From: an uncultured Muribaculaceae bacterium
GTDB taxonomy: Bacteria > Bacteroidota > Bacteroidia > Bacteroidales > Muribaculaceae
Direction of reading: 5' to 3'
Length of the DNA stretch: 62,222 nt
Assembly (NCBI GenBank): GCA_910587075.1
Contig: CAJUKE010000017.1
Coordinates: 1-62,222 of the forward strand
Below are positions 17,926 to 27,132 of the stretch, in pieces. Position 1 is the first letter of the stretch; each line of letters opens with the position of its first letter. Below the pieces are notes generated by a model, which saw nothing but the letters and a program-made list of their open reading frames with translations, was not told where the DNA came from and ran no database searches. A program made the position numbers and the translations under genes.

Positions 17926-20432
17926 AAGTTCGATCTGGTATGATATGGTAAGTAATCGGTTGTCTCAAATTCGGAGGCGACGCCGTTGACGGTGTCGCTG
18001 AGGCGCCCCGCCGAGGGAGTGAGCGTGAACGCGGAGCCGAGCGCCTCGTTGGCGATGCTTAGCGAGGGCTCCCCCTCCCCCAGCCCGGCACGGATAATCC
18101 ATCCGCCGACGGTGACGGCGCCCGAAGCGTCGGGGGCAATGACGGGCGGCTCGGCGTCAAGGTCGCGCACTTTGAGCACGAAGAGGAAGCGGAACGACTC
18201 CCGGCGGTCGGTGGTGGCTTTGAAATGCCAGTGGTCGGGGTACTCGGTTTTCGAGGGTGTGGGGAAAAGGAACCCGGTTCGGAGCGTCGAGGTGAAGGGA
18301 GCCGAGGCTAAGAGCCGGGCGTCGGCAGCGAACCCCTTTTCGCGGTTCTCGACGGTGAAGGTCGAGCCGTCGGGGCTGGCGGTGAAGCCGTCGCGGTTGT
18401 TGAGCAGCCAGTCGATCGAGGCGGGGGAGTCGGTGGCGATGTCGTCGTAGACAACCACGACCTCACCCCCGAGCATCAGCACATGGCGCTGATAGCGCGT
18501 CAGCGGGGTGGATCCGAAGCCGTTTTCGCGCGACTGGGTGAGCCCGGCGTTCTTGAAGTTGTTGATCCACACCTTGAGGTCGCACGAATCCCTGTAGGCG
18601 TGCGAGGCATCACCCATTATGTAGACCATGTGGTCGCTCTCGGCGCCACGGACAATGTTGCCGTAGGCCTCCGGGGCGAATGCCTGGCCGATACCGTCGA
18701 CCAGAATCGTGTTGTGGGCCCGCGAGTGGCGGTAGTCCATTATGTGGTGGGGAGAGGCGTATTTGAAGTAGTGGCCGGTGTTGCGGAACACGTCGGCGCC
18801 GCGGTAGAGGATGTTGAAAGCGTTTTGGTTGGCATAGGTGTGCTGGGTGCATCCGAAGCGGCTCGACTTGAACGACACCGCGAGGTCCGAGCCGAGTTCA
18901 GCGAGGTCGCTGTGCGCTACCGCCTCGCCGGCATCCTTGTACCATATGAGTTTGTTAATGTCCTCGGGCCGCGAGGTCGAATAGGCGAAACCGTTGACTA
19001 TGCGGTCGAGGCGGAATATGAAGTCGTTGCGCAGCAGGGCGCGGTTCTGCTCGGCATACCATCCGGCGTACGCGTCGCCCGTGTGGCGGGCGAGGAAGTC
19101 GGCCATCGCGGCGCGGAGGCGCGAGGGGGTGCCAGCGTCGCTGTTGTCGCCGAAGCCGCAGCTCTTCGAGCCGGTGGGCCAGGTGTACACGATAGCCTTC
19201 CCGGCGTTCTGATACCAGGGGTGGCTGAGGAAGTCGAACCCGGTGATATGGCCCAGCACGAGGGGCATATAGTGGAGAGTCTCCAGGTTGGCGTCGAAAT
19301 AGGCGGCGCTGTTGTGCCATACTCCGTCGCGGTTGTAGCCCGAGCCCGGGGCACGGGTACACCACAGCTCGTAATAATAGCGGAGAGCCTGGAGAGCCTC
19401 CTCGCGGTAAGGCATCTTGTCGTAGAGCATATACACGCACTGGAACACGCCCATCATATTGTGCTGCCAGAAATGGCTGTCGTAGAGGTTACCCTCCTGC
19501 CCTATGTGCGCCTTTGCCAATTTGCGCATAATGCGGGCCATAAATTCCTCGGCCCCGCGGCGCTCGGCGGCTGAAAGGCGGTCGAAAAGGGAGTCGTAGA
19601 TGCGTACATAGCACTGCGCTATGTTCAGCCCGTTGAAATTGGAGTCGCCCTGGAAGAGCTCCTTGTCGGTAGCGGGGCGCTCCACGAAGGCGCGCATGAT
19701 TTCCAGAAGCTTGGAGGCATACTGCTCGTCGGCAGTGAGCAGCCACGCCTGGTAAAGGTGGTTCACGGCGTTACCGAGATTGCCGGTGCTGGATTTGTCG
19801 GCATAATAGGCCGAGATGTCGGAGAAGTCGAGCTTCATCGCTGTGGTGGCCCTCGCGATCAGCGCCTTGTACTCGGCGTGGTTCTTTATGCCGGCGCGGG
19901 CCGACTCAAGGTTGGCCTGGACGTGGATGTCGAGGCGCGGATGGCCCGAGGGGAGCCCGTCGACAAACTTGTCGATCGCCGGGGTGGCGTAGACGGGAGC
20001 GTCCGTGGGCACGTCGAACGGGATGGCGCCGCTCCACTCCCCCTCGGCGCCGTCGGCGGCTACGTTGCGGTAGCGCCAATACCAGCGGCCGGGGGAGAGG
20101 CGGCGGTGGGGCGAGGCCATCGACCAGGGATTGGCCTCGCTGAGGTACACGTTGTCGCCGAACGCGGCATCCGCCGAAACCTCGAACCGCACCAGCGAGT
20201 CGCCGCGCCAGGCGGTGGGCACCAGCAGTGGCGGCGGGTTGAGGTACACCTCGTTGTTGAGTTTCGGATACACATCGGCCCTCACATAATCGTGATACAG
20301 CAACTCGTCGTCGGCGGTGAGCACCGGGGGTTCCGGGGTTTTCACCGGCTCCGGCACGGAGTCGGAGCAGGAAGCCGCGGCGAAGAGCGTCAGCGCGGAA
20401 AGGATGTGCAGCGGATGCTTGCGTTTCAGCAT
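17922..20432 (-). CDS. DUF4962/heparinase II-III family lyase-like lipoprotein
   Basis: An 836-aa protein with a lipoprotein signal (lipid-attachment Cys22 in FAAASCSDS), so it is probably membrane-anchored. The order matches the protein at 5915-8605: Ig-like DUF4962 region (SPGRWYWRYRNV, about 112-123), helical toroid (SHFWQHNMMGVFQ), then a C-terminal beta-sheet domain (HSRAHNTILVDG; RYQRHVLMLGGEVVVVYDD). Acidic-polysaccharide lyases of the PL33/PL15 type look similar. The two copies are divergent, so they are likely to cut different linkages or act in different compartments (anchored against soluble). It overlaps the PL8 start by 4 bases. Confidence 0.8.
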   Translation of the reverse strand: MLKRKHPLHILSALTLFAAASCSDSVPEPVKTPEPPVLTADDELLYHDYVRADVYPKLNNEVYLNPPPLLVPTAWRGDSLVRFEVSADAAFGDNVYLSEANPWSMASPHRRLSPGRWYWRYRNVAADGAEGEWSGAIPFDVPTDAPVYATPAIDKFVDGLPSGHPRLDIHVQANLESARAGIKNHAEYKALIARATTAMKLDFSDISAYYADKSSTGNLGNAVNHLYQAWLLTADEQYASKLLEIMRAFVERPATDKELFQGDSNFNGLNIAQCYVRIYDSLFDRLSAAERRGAEEFMARIMRKLAKAHIGQEGNLYDSHFWQHNMMGVFQCVYMLYDKMPYREEALQALRYYYELWCTRAPGSGYNRDGVWHNSAAYFDANLETLHYMPLVLGHITGFDFLSHPWYQNAGKAIVYTWPTGSKSCGFGDNSDAGTPSRLRAAMADFLARHTGDAYAGWYAEQNRALLRNDFIFRLDRIVNGFAYSTSRPEDINKLIWYKDAGEAVAHSDLAELGSDLAVSFKSSRFGCTQHTYANQNAFNILYRGADVFRNTGHYFKYASPHHIMDYRHSRAHNTILVDGIGQAFAPEAYGNIVRGAESDHMVYIMGDASHAYRDSCDLKVWINNFKNAGLTQSRENGFGSTPLTRYQRHVLMLGGEVVVVYDDIATDSPASIDWLLNNRDGFTASPDGSTFTVENREKGFAADARLLASAPFTSTLRTGFLFPTPSKTEYPDHWHFKATTDRRESFRFLFVLKVRDLDAEPPVIAPDASGAVTVGGWIIRAGLGEGEPSLSIANEALGSAFTLTPSAGRLSDTVNGVASEFETTDYLPYHTRSNL

Positions 20433-20462
20433 GACTAAATTGGCTGATTATTTATCTATTGC

Positions 20463-22055
20463 TTATTTGTAGATGGAAATCACGGGGCGGATGATGGTAG
20501 CGCCGGTAAGACCGCTCGCGAGAACACCGATGGTTTTATCCTTCTCGCTTACCTGCACAGCGGCGATTTTACCCTCGACTCCTGACGCGCCTTCGGCCAT
20601 TCCGAGTACCGAGGTGAAGAAATTTGCCACAGAATTGTTGTGGGTGAAATATCCGTCGGCCCCGATGGAGATGAGATAGGAGTCATAGACCGCCTTGTCG
20701 CGGGCAGGGAACTCAACGGTAAGCTTGCTGCCGTTCTTGATAGTCCACTCACCACCATTGAAAATACGGCCCACGAGGGTAACCATTTGCGAAGGGGTGG
20801 GAGCATACCAGGCTGAAAGATTGCTTCCAGTCACAGGATGTTCGGCAACCCAGTCGGCGAGAGACTTTACCATATTGTTGTCGGCTCCTGCAACAGCCTT
20901 GAAAGCGTCCCAGTCGGCTGGCCCGGCGGCACCGGTGTAGGTTTCGTTGGTGATTGCCACGGTTCCGGCGAAATCGGTGTTGGCATCCGACACTTTCAAG
21001 CGAGCGGCGTTGCTCAGGGCGAAAGCGTAGGCTGCCACCTCCTTGCCGTTCTCAGTGGTGTTGGGGGCGGCCAGTGCGTACACGATGGCCACGGTCTTGG
21101 CGGGGTCGAAGGTTTCGGAATATTTGCCGTCGGCGTTAAGGAAGTCGCCTACCTTGATGTCGCGGGGCGCGTCGGGGTCGACCATCCCGCCGGGGAAGGT
21201 TACGGTAACATCGGTAACGTCGCCCGAGGTAGCGCTGACGAGGGCGGTGAGGTCGTAGTTGCGGGTCAGAGGAATCTGCGCGCCGCCGATGGTCACCGAG
21301 GTGGTCTGCGCGCCGCCGAGGGTAAGGGCGATGTCGTGGCCCGCGCCGAGGTTGGCGCCGGAGTTGTTACCCACGAAGAGGTAGGCGCTGAACCAACAGC
21401 CATCCTCGCCGATCGGCAGCTCGGAGCTGGCCAGGCCGGTCGCGTAGGAGGCGGTGTTGCCGTTAATCACGTTGAAGCCCGCGGGAGCGGCCATATCGGT
21501 AACCTTCACGGTGGTGTAGGAGTCGTAGGCGGCGTCGGCGTTCTTGAAGGTGAGGCGGGTGAAGGGGCGCGTGAGCGCGATGCTCTTGTTGCCTGCCAGC
21601 ATATAGCCGTAGAAAGCGTCGGCAGCGGGGTTGTTGAACGCCTCAGCGGCATTGGCGGTGTTGTAGTCAACGGCCTTGAGGTCGGTGGTGGTGTAGATGT
21701 AGTCGGCGTCGAGGGCCTTCACATAGTCGGCCCAGAACATGGCGCCCTGGTACCCTTCGGGAGCGATGAACGAGAATTCGACACTCTCGCTGCCGGGTTT
21801 TACCTCCTCAGTGTAGCGGGCGTCGGCCATGGGGGCGCCGGTCGCGTCGACAAGCTGCATGATGCAGCGGAGCTTGTAGCCTTCGGGGATTTCAGGCATC
21901 GCGCGGGAAACGGGATCGGCCACGGGAATCGACACGCTTACGGAGGTAAGGGCGCCGTTGGCGCCGGCAGCGGGTTCGTCGACCTGCTCCGAGCACGAGG
22001 TGGCACCGCACAGGATGGCGGTGAAGCCCAAGAGATGAACTAATGATTTTTTCAT
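20463..22055 (-). CDS. Fimbrillin-like (DUF6562-type) surface lipoprotein, 530 aa
   Basis: A lipoprotein signal with Cys21 (CGATSCSEQ) is followed by a beta-rich N-terminal domain. That domain contains SVSVSIPVADPVSRA (38-52) and RPFTRLTFKN, features of Bacteroidales fimbrillin/DUF6562-like adhesin domains. The C-terminal 230 residues are a separate region I do not recognise (WYAPTPSQMVTLVGRIFNG). It lies in the position where many PULs carry a surface glycan-binding protein, so substrate binding at the cell surface is a reasonable role. No catalytic motif is evident. It is part of the leftward operon, 24 bases after the preceding gene. Confidence 0.65.
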   Translation of the reverse strand: MKKSLVHLLGFTAILCGATSCSEQVDEPAAGANGALTSVSVSIPVADPVSRAMPEIPEGYKLRCIMQLVDATGAPMADARYTEEVKPGSESVEFSFIAPEGYQGAMFWADYVKALDADYIYTTTDLKAVDYNTANAAEAFNNPAADAFYGYMLAGNKSIALTRPFTRLTFKNADAAYDSYTTVKVTDMAAPAGFNVINGNTASYATGLASSELPIGEDGCWFSAYLFVGNNSGANLGAGHDIALTLGGAQTTSVTIGGAQIPLTRNYDLTALVSATSGDVTDVTVTFPGGMVDPDAPRDIKVGDFLNADGKYSETFDPAKTVAIVYALAAPNTTENGKEVAAYAFALSNAARLKVSDANTDFAGTVAITNETYTGAAGPADWDAFKAVAGADNNMVKSLADWVAEHPVTGSNLSAWYAPTPSQMVTLVGRIFNGGEWTIKNGSKLTVEFPARDKAVYDSYLISIGADGYFTHNNSVANFFTSVLGMAEGASGVEGKIAAVQVSEKDKTIGVLASGLTGATIIRPVISIYK

Positions 22056-22079
22056 ACCGGTATTATTGTTAACAATTGG

Positions 22080-23123
22080 TTATTCGGGTTTTGAAGGTAC
22101 GACCACAACGGTACCCTCGCCCGAATAGTCGGGGTCGAAAGTGATACCCTGGTCGTTGGTTGAGTTGAGGAAGCCGTAGTTGATGGTGGTGCAGTAGCCC
22201 GCGCGGCAGTTGGCCGTGAACGAGGCGGAGGCCAGCACGTTCGCTTTATCGGCATCAAGAATCTGGAGGTCGATGGGTACCGCGGTGACGCCCTCAGGCA
22301 CGGCGAAGAGATAGTCGAACGTGAGCAGGAAAGGCTCGTCGGCCGTCATCTTCTTGGTGGAGAACGAGTTCTCGTAGGTCATATACATAAGCGAGTGGCG
22401 GGGTACCTGCTGCTCGATGTTGTAGCCCATGCAGAGGTAGCCGGGGTAGCTGACGCGCACGGCGAACGACTCCCCCTTGAGCTGCCCAGAGGCGATCCTG
22501 TCGAGGAACGCGCGGGTATCGGTCGCGTAGAGCTGCAGGCGCGCCACCGGGCGGCGCATCTCCAGGTCGACATTGACGCGGGCGTTTTTCGACTTGCCGT
22601 ACTGCGAGAGCTCCAGGTTCTCGAAGGCGTAGGCCGCGTCCTTATAATTGTTGTTTCCGCGGTAGGAGGTGCCCATGAACACGTTGGGGAGCAGGTCGGC
22701 GTTGTAGAAGTAGTCGTTGTCGGGCTCGCCGTTCTCGGCGATCAGCACGAAGTCGCTCCACACGGCGAGGGTGTAGTCGCGGGCCGTCAGGCGCAGGTTC
22801 ACCGGCACGTTAATCTCGTCGGCCCCCTCCTCGATGTCGAGGAGCATGGTTTTGGTGACAGGCTTGCGCCCCTCGGCGAGGGCCTCCACAATCACGCGGC
22901 GCTTGTAGGAGGTGCCTTCGGTCGCTGGCTGCGCGAACGGCTTGTTATCCTTGTCGAGCGAGGGGATCGTCAGGCTGAGGTTGATGTCGGCGGCCACGGT
23001 AACGTCGGTGGGGTCGACACCCATTTCCCCGTCCTCGGTCATCTCGGGGTTCTGGAAAAGACACGACTGAAGGGTAAGCGCCATAGCGGCCAGACCCAGT
23101 GCTTTCATATAAATCTTTTTCAT
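22080..23123 (-). CDS. Fimbrillin-like (DUF6562-type) lipoprotein, 347 aa
   Basis: A lipoprotein signal with Cys21 (TLQSCLFQN). The mature part has the fimbrillin/Mfa-like beta pattern: INLSLTIPSLD, LAVWSDFVLIAENG, and EMRRPVARLQLYATD followed by a second beta-domain. It resembles the N-terminal domain of the 530-aa gene next to it, so the two probably form a surface assembly together with the DUF3575 protein upstream. It may be an anchor or tip subunit, or a glycan-binding protein. No enzyme motif was seen. It starts 12 bases after the DUF3575 stop. Confidence 0.65.
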   Translation of the reverse strand: MKKIYMKALGLAAMALTLQSCLFQNPEMTEDGEMGVDPTDVTVAADINLSLTIPSLDKDNKPFAQPATEGTSYKRRVIVEALAEGRKPVTKTMLLDIEEGADEINVPVNLRLTARDYTLAVWSDFVLIAENGEPDNDYFYNADLLPNVFMGTSYRGNNNYKDAAYAFENLELSQYGKSKNARVNVDLEMRRPVARLQLYATDTRAFLDRIASGQLKGESFAVRVSYPGYLCMGYNIEQQVPRHSLMYMTYENSFSTKKMTADEPFLLTFDYLFAVPEGVTAVPIDLQILDADKANVLASASFTANCRAGYCTTINYGFLNSTNDQGITFDPDYSGEGTVVVVPSKPE

Positions 23124-23135
23124 CGCGACGAGATA

Positions 23136-23963
23136 TTAAAAACGGTAGACTAATGAGAGGCCCACGCGCGTGATGCCGAAATAATGGTAGGAGCGGCGGT
23201 CGATTTTGGCGCCGTTTTCGATGTTGTAGAAGCGGTCGTACTCCATATAGGCGTAACCGGCGCCGATGTTGAACTCCATGCCCCAGTTGGGAGTGAAGTT
23301 CAGGCGGTAGCCGTAGCTGATGCCCGCGCCCATGAGCGGCATGGAGTCGGCCTGGTAGCGGTAGTCGTTCCATCGGGCGTTGAACCAGGCCAGGTTGAGG
23401 TGGGCGCCCAGGAAGTGGCCGTAGCCGGGATTGGCTCCGGGCCACCAGCGCGCCTCGGGCTGGATCGCGATAGTGCGGAGGCCGTGGCGGTCGGTGAGGT
23501 CGCTGAAGCTCCACATCACGGGGATGTCGACGGTCATCTTCCGGCCCGTCTGCCATTCGAAGGCGAGGTTCTGGATTACCGCGGCTGCATACGGCACGTT
23601 GACTTTGAACGCGCGGTAGTTGGCCGACGGTGCTGCCACCCTGCTCTCCCCGGCCTTGGCGCCTTTCTTCGCCGCGCCTTTCTTCGCGGCGCCCTGCTTG
23701 CGGGGGGCGTTGGCATTTTTCTTACCCGCGGCTTTGGGCTTAGCGGCGGCTTTGGACTCCGCTGATTTTGCCTTAGGCTCGGCGTTGGCTTTGGTTTTGG
23801 CCGGCGCGGCGTTGCTCTTCCCTTTCTTCGGCGGACGGGTGCGCGAGTAGCGAACCTTGGCCGGCGCTTCAGCAGGTGTCGCTTCGGAGGCCGAGGCTTC
23901 GACGGGTGACCAAGCCATCAGTATGGCGGCCGCCAGCGAGCCCAACAATAGTTTCAGTCTCAT
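23136..23963 (-). CDS. DUF3575-type outer-membrane protein with histone-like Lys/Ala linker
   Basis: A signal peptide (about 1-26) is followed by a long low-complexity stretch at about 40-105. That stretch is made almost only of Lys, Ala, Pro, Gly and Ser (PAKTKANAEPKAKSAESKAA and AAKKGAAKKGAK), like the tail of histone H1. The C-terminal 165 residues form a beta-barrel-like DUF3575 domain (FEWQTGRKMTVDIPVMWSFS, GAGYAYMEYDRFYN) ending in a typical outer-membrane VYRF. DUF3575 proteins usually accompany fimbrial genes. The linker could cross peptidoglycan or bind polyanions such as sulfated glycans. It is the first gene of the second leftward unit. Confidence 0.75.
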   Translation of the reverse strand: MRLKLLLGSLAAAILMAWSPVEASASEATPAEAPAKVRYSRTRPPKKGKSNAAPAKTKANAEPKAKSAESKAAAKPKAAGKKNANAPRKQGAAKKGAAKKGAKAGESRVAAPSANYRAFKVNVPYAAAVIQNLAFEWQTGRKMTVDIPVMWSFSDLTDRHGLRTIAIQPEARWWPGANPGYGHFLGAHLNLAWFNARWNDYRYQADSMPLMGAGISYGYRLNFTPNWGMEFNIGAGYAYMEYDRFYNIENGAKIDRRSYHYFGITRVGLSLVYRF

Positions 23964-23991
23964 GGTAATGGGTTATAGGATTTGGATAACG

Positions 23992-23999
23992 CGAAATTA
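23992..23999 (-). promoter_or_regulatory. -7 element candidate for the DUF3575-to-fucosidase operon
   Basis: On the minus strand this reads TAATTTCG, a TAnnTTCG variant of the Bacteroidetes -7 box, 29 bases before the ATG at 23963. I find no good TTTG 20 bases upstream. If real, the eleven-gene unit can be transcribed separately from SusC-SusD-sulfatase. Confidence 0.4.
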
Positions 24000-24087
24000 A
24001 GGCACGGGGGTCAACGCGTTGTTCTGAATACGCCATTCGGCTTTCAGAATTGATAAAAAAACGTTTGAAATTGCGCGAAAACGCCCT

Positions 24088-25458
24088 TTACTGGAGCGGA
24101 ATCACGCTGAGCGGGGCCTTTTTACCGTCGAGAGGGTTCTCGGTCATCCAGCGGCGCAGAAGGTCGCGGTGGCGGAGCAGTTCGTCGCGGTAGCGGGCCT
24201 CGACGGCGAGGTTGCGCATCTCGCCGCGGTCGGAGCGCATATCGTAGAGCTGCTCGCGGTTCTTACCTACCTCGTAGAGCACATATTTGAAATCGGGCGT
24301 GCGCAACATCCACCCCTGCGTGCCGGCGGTCTGGTCGAAGAGGGCTTCGGTGACGACGTACTCCTGGTGGGGAGCCTCGGGGTTCCCCTTCTCGGCGATG
24401 CCGCGGAAGCTCTTACCCTTGCGGTTGCCGGGCATTTCGATACCGGCCCAGTCGCAGAGCGAGGGCATGAGGTCGATGCCGTTGTTTACCAGTTGGGGGA
24501 GCTCCTTGCCCGCGTTCTTCCCCCCGGGGAGGCATACCACGAAGGGTATGTTGGCGCACTCCTCGTAGAGGGCCGACTTCTGGTTCCACTGGTGGGCGCC
24601 CATGCCGTCGCCATGGTCGGAGGTGAAGATCACCACGGTGTTCTTCCAGAGGTTCTGACGGTCGATTTCATCGACAATCTTGCCGATTTCGGCATCGACC
24701 TTCTCGATCAGGCCGTAATACGCGCCGCGGTAGCGGCGCCAGTCGTCGGGGGTGAAGTTCTCCGTCGGATACAGGCGGTAGCTGAGGCTCTTCTCCTTGG
24801 CGAGCACGTCGGCGTCATATGGAGCCACGGCGAAATTGGCCGGAAGGTTGGGGCACGAGTCGAGCGGCAGATAGTTGATTTCGCCGTCGGGGAGGTTCTG
24901 CGAGCGGGCGTACTGGCATATGTTGTGGGGGTTGTTGAACGACGCCACGAGGAAGAAGGGCTTGTCGGAATGGTCGCGGCGCAAGAACTCCACGGCGCTC
25001 TCCGCCAGCCCCTCGTCGCCGAAGCCGTGGAGGCGCTCGAAGCCGAAGGCGCGGGGCGCGGGAAGGGGGTTGGTGTGCACATGCCACTTACCCGCGTAGG
25101 CGGTCTCGTAGCCGCCGTCGCTCATCAGCTGCCCCAGTGTGTTGTTTTTCAGCGAGTCGGGGAGATGGGTGCCGTTGATTCTCAGCCCCACGCTGCCGGG
25201 ATTGTAGCCGGTGAACATGGCCGAGCGCGAGGGCCCGCTGAGCGGGAAAGCGCAGTAGGCGTTATTGAAGCGCACGCCGCGGGCCGCCAGGCGGTCGATG
25301 TTGGGGGTCTTGACGTCGGGATTGCCGGCGTAGCCTACGGCCTGGGCCGCCTGCTGGTCGGTCATTATGTATATGATGTTGGGGCGGTTGTCGGCGGCGC
25401 TGATCACCGCGGGGAGCGCCGCCGCGAAGCTGAGCGCTGAAAAGATTTTCTTGTTCAT
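24088..25458 (-). CDS. S1 family sulfatase (Ser-type), linked to SusCD
   Basis: A 456-aa exported sulfatase (signal peptide about 1-21). The formylglycine signature is Ser74-G-P-S-R (FPLSGPSRSAMFTG), again a serine type needing an anSME. The metal-binding start is IIYIMTDQQ, with GKWHVH and FTSDHGDGMGAH further on. The motif context differs from the sulfatase at 13529-14923, so the two belong to different S1 subfamilies and probably remove sulfate from different positions. The ATG overlaps the SusD stop by one base (TGATG), indicating coupling. Confidence 0.92.
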   Translation of the reverse strand: MNKKIFSALSFAAALPAVISAADNRPNIIYIMTDQQAAQAVGYAGNPDVKTPNIDRLAARGVRFNNAYCAFPLSGPSRSAMFTGYNPGSVGLRINGTHLPDSLKNNTLGQLMSDGGYETAYAGKWHVHTNPLPAPRAFGFERLHGFGDEGLAESAVEFLRRDHSDKPFFLVASFNNPHNICQYARSQNLPDGEINYLPLDSCPNLPANFAVAPYDADVLAKEKSLSYRLYPTENFTPDDWRRYRGAYYGLIEKVDAEIGKIVDEIDRQNLWKNTVVIFTSDHGDGMGAHQWNQKSALYEECANIPFVVCLPGGKNAGKELPQLVNNGIDLMPSLCDWAGIEMPGNRKGKSFRGIAEKGNPEAPHQEYVVTEALFDQTAGTQGWMLRTPDFKYVLYEVGKNREQLYDMRSDRGEMRNLAVEARYRDELLRHRDLLRRWMTENPLDGKKAPLSVIPLQ

Positions 25459-27119
25459 CAGTATCCGGGATTATTTGTATTGTTGAGATAGGGGTTCACC
25501 TGGAGCTCGTCCTGGGGTATGGGGAGGAGTTCGTGCTTACCTTTTACGAAGTTCTTGCCTGCGGGGTAGCTGTTTATGCGGCTGTCGGTTTTCTCGCCGA
25601 AGAGTTTCAGGGCGTCGCCGAGCACGCCCCAGCGGAGGAGGTCAAACTTGCGCTGACCTTCGAAAGCGAGTTCGAAGCCGCGCTCCCAATAGATTGCCGT
25701 GCGCACGCGGCCCGCCTCGTCGCCATCGGCGATGTAGGGGAGGTCGTGTACTTTCGGGGCCTTATAGATTTTGGAGTATGTCGAGGATGTCACCTCGGAG
25801 GCCCCGGCGCGGGCGCGCACGAGGTTGATCAGCCGCCACGCCTCGGCGGTGTTGCCGATCTCGCCGTAAGCCTCGGCCGCCATGAGCACCACGTCGGCGT
25901 AGCGCAGCAGGCAGAAGTTCACGTCGGTCTTGTTGGGGTCGATGTACCCTTTGGGCATCCACTCGCGGCGCCACTTGCCGGGGTACCAGTTGCGGGGGTT
26001 CTTCTGCTCGACGAGTTTGTGGTCGCGGATGGTCTCGTCCCAGCTATGGCTGTGGGTGCACACCATCACGTCGCGGCGGGTGTCGCCATCCTCAAAGAAT
26101 CCCTTCCACTCGGGCACAACGCGGAACATAGCGTTGGCGCGGCCCATATAGTTGGACGACTCTGTGGGGGAAATCTGCGGCGCGGCTACCGCGGGACCCA
26201 TGTATGTACCCCAGTAGCCGTTGTTCTTTCCGGCGAGGAATGCCACCTCGAAGATACTCTCAGTGGTGTTGAGCACCTCCTGGGAGAATGTCTTGAAGAG
26301 CTCCTCGTACCCCCCGGGGTAGAAGTCGTGATACTTCTTCTCCTCGAAGGCGAGCCACTCCTCGACCACCCCCTTGAAGCACTCTTCGCGGGTTTTGGCG
26401 TCGGGACGGGCGAGGTTGCCGTCGGCCCGGAGGCTGTAGCCCGCGCGTGAGAGGTAGGCGCGCATCAGCAGGGCGCGCGCGGCGCCCTGGCTCGCCCGTT
26501 CGGGGGTGCCGACCTCGTCGGCCCAGGGGAGGTTGTTCTTGGCGAAATCGAGGTCCTCGATAATCTGAGTATAGATTTCCTCGCGGGGCACGCGGGGTCC
26601 GTAGGCCCCTTCGTAGCTACCCGTGTAGGTGGTCTTGAAAGGCACGTCGCCCCAGTAGCGCACCAGGTCGAGGGCCGACTGCGCGCGCAGGAAGCGGGCC
26701 TCGGCTATCAGGGAGCGGAGTTTGGCATTGTCGCGCCACCCATTCATCGACTCGATGCCGGAGATAGTGTAGTTGGCGCGGTTCACCGCGTTGTATTTGC
26801 CGTCCCACACGCCGCTGACCCAGGTGTTGTTGGTGCGCACGGTGTAGTGGCCCACGTCGCGGCGGCCGTTGTCGGCGGTAGTGCCGTTGACATAATAAAT
26901 ATCGTCGGAGGCGGGGAGCGAGGCTCCGTCCTTCTCGCCGTAAATCAGCGGAAGCACGTTGTACACGCCCAGCACCGCCATCTCGGCTTTCTGCTCCGTG
27001 GTGAAGAAGCTGTCGCGATCGTAATAGGAGTCGGGATCTTCAGTGAGCACGTCGGAGCAACCGGCTGCCAGCAGGGCGCCGGTGAGGAGTGTCGTATGGA
27101 GGATATATCTGGTTTGCAT
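25458..27119 (-). CDS. susD-like: SusD/RagB family outer-membrane glycan-binding lipoprotein
   Basis: A 553-aa protein when started at ATG 27119, which gives a proper lipoprotein signal (GALLAAGCSDVL, Cys21) and lies just after the SusC stop. Upstream in-frame codons would only extend into SusC. SusD features include the N-terminal DSYYDRDSFFTT, ARFLRAQSALDLVRYWGDVP (TPR region), LLRYADVVLMAAEA and the C-terminal FARGQRKFDLLRWG-like segment (FEGQRKFDLLRWG). It caps the SusC barrel and binds the glycan for import. It is paired with SusC immediately upstream. Confidence 0.96.
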   Translation of the reverse strand: MQTRYILHTTLLTGALLAAGCSDVLTEDPDSYYDRDSFFTTEQKAEMAVLGVYNVLPLIYGEKDGASLPASDDIYYVNGTTADNGRRDVGHYTVRTNNTWVSGVWDGKYNAVNRANYTISGIESMNGWRDNAKLRSLIAEARFLRAQSALDLVRYWGDVPFKTTYTGSYEGAYGPRVPREEIYTQIIEDLDFAKNNLPWADEVGTPERASQGAARALLMRAYLSRAGYSLRADGNLARPDAKTREECFKGVVEEWLAFEEKKYHDFYPGGYEELFKTFSQEVLNTTESIFEVAFLAGKNNGYWGTYMGPAVAAPQISPTESSNYMGRANAMFRVVPEWKGFFEDGDTRRDVMVCTHSHSWDETIRDHKLVEQKNPRNWYPGKWRREWMPKGYIDPNKTDVNFCLLRYADVVLMAAEAYGEIGNTAEAWRLINLVRARAGASEVTSSTYSKIYKAPKVHDLPYIADGDEAGRVRTAIYWERGFELAFEGQRKFDLLRWGVLGDALKLFGEKTDSRINSYPAGKNFVKGKHELLPIPQDELQVNPYLNNTNNPGY

Positions 27120-27132
27120 CGGTATATATATA

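Noticed and set aside
23620..23850. Repetitive bases in the Lys/Ala linker as a possible CRISPR or tandem array
   Set aside because: The repetition comes from codons for Lys and Ala in one reading frame; there are no regular repeats and spacers.
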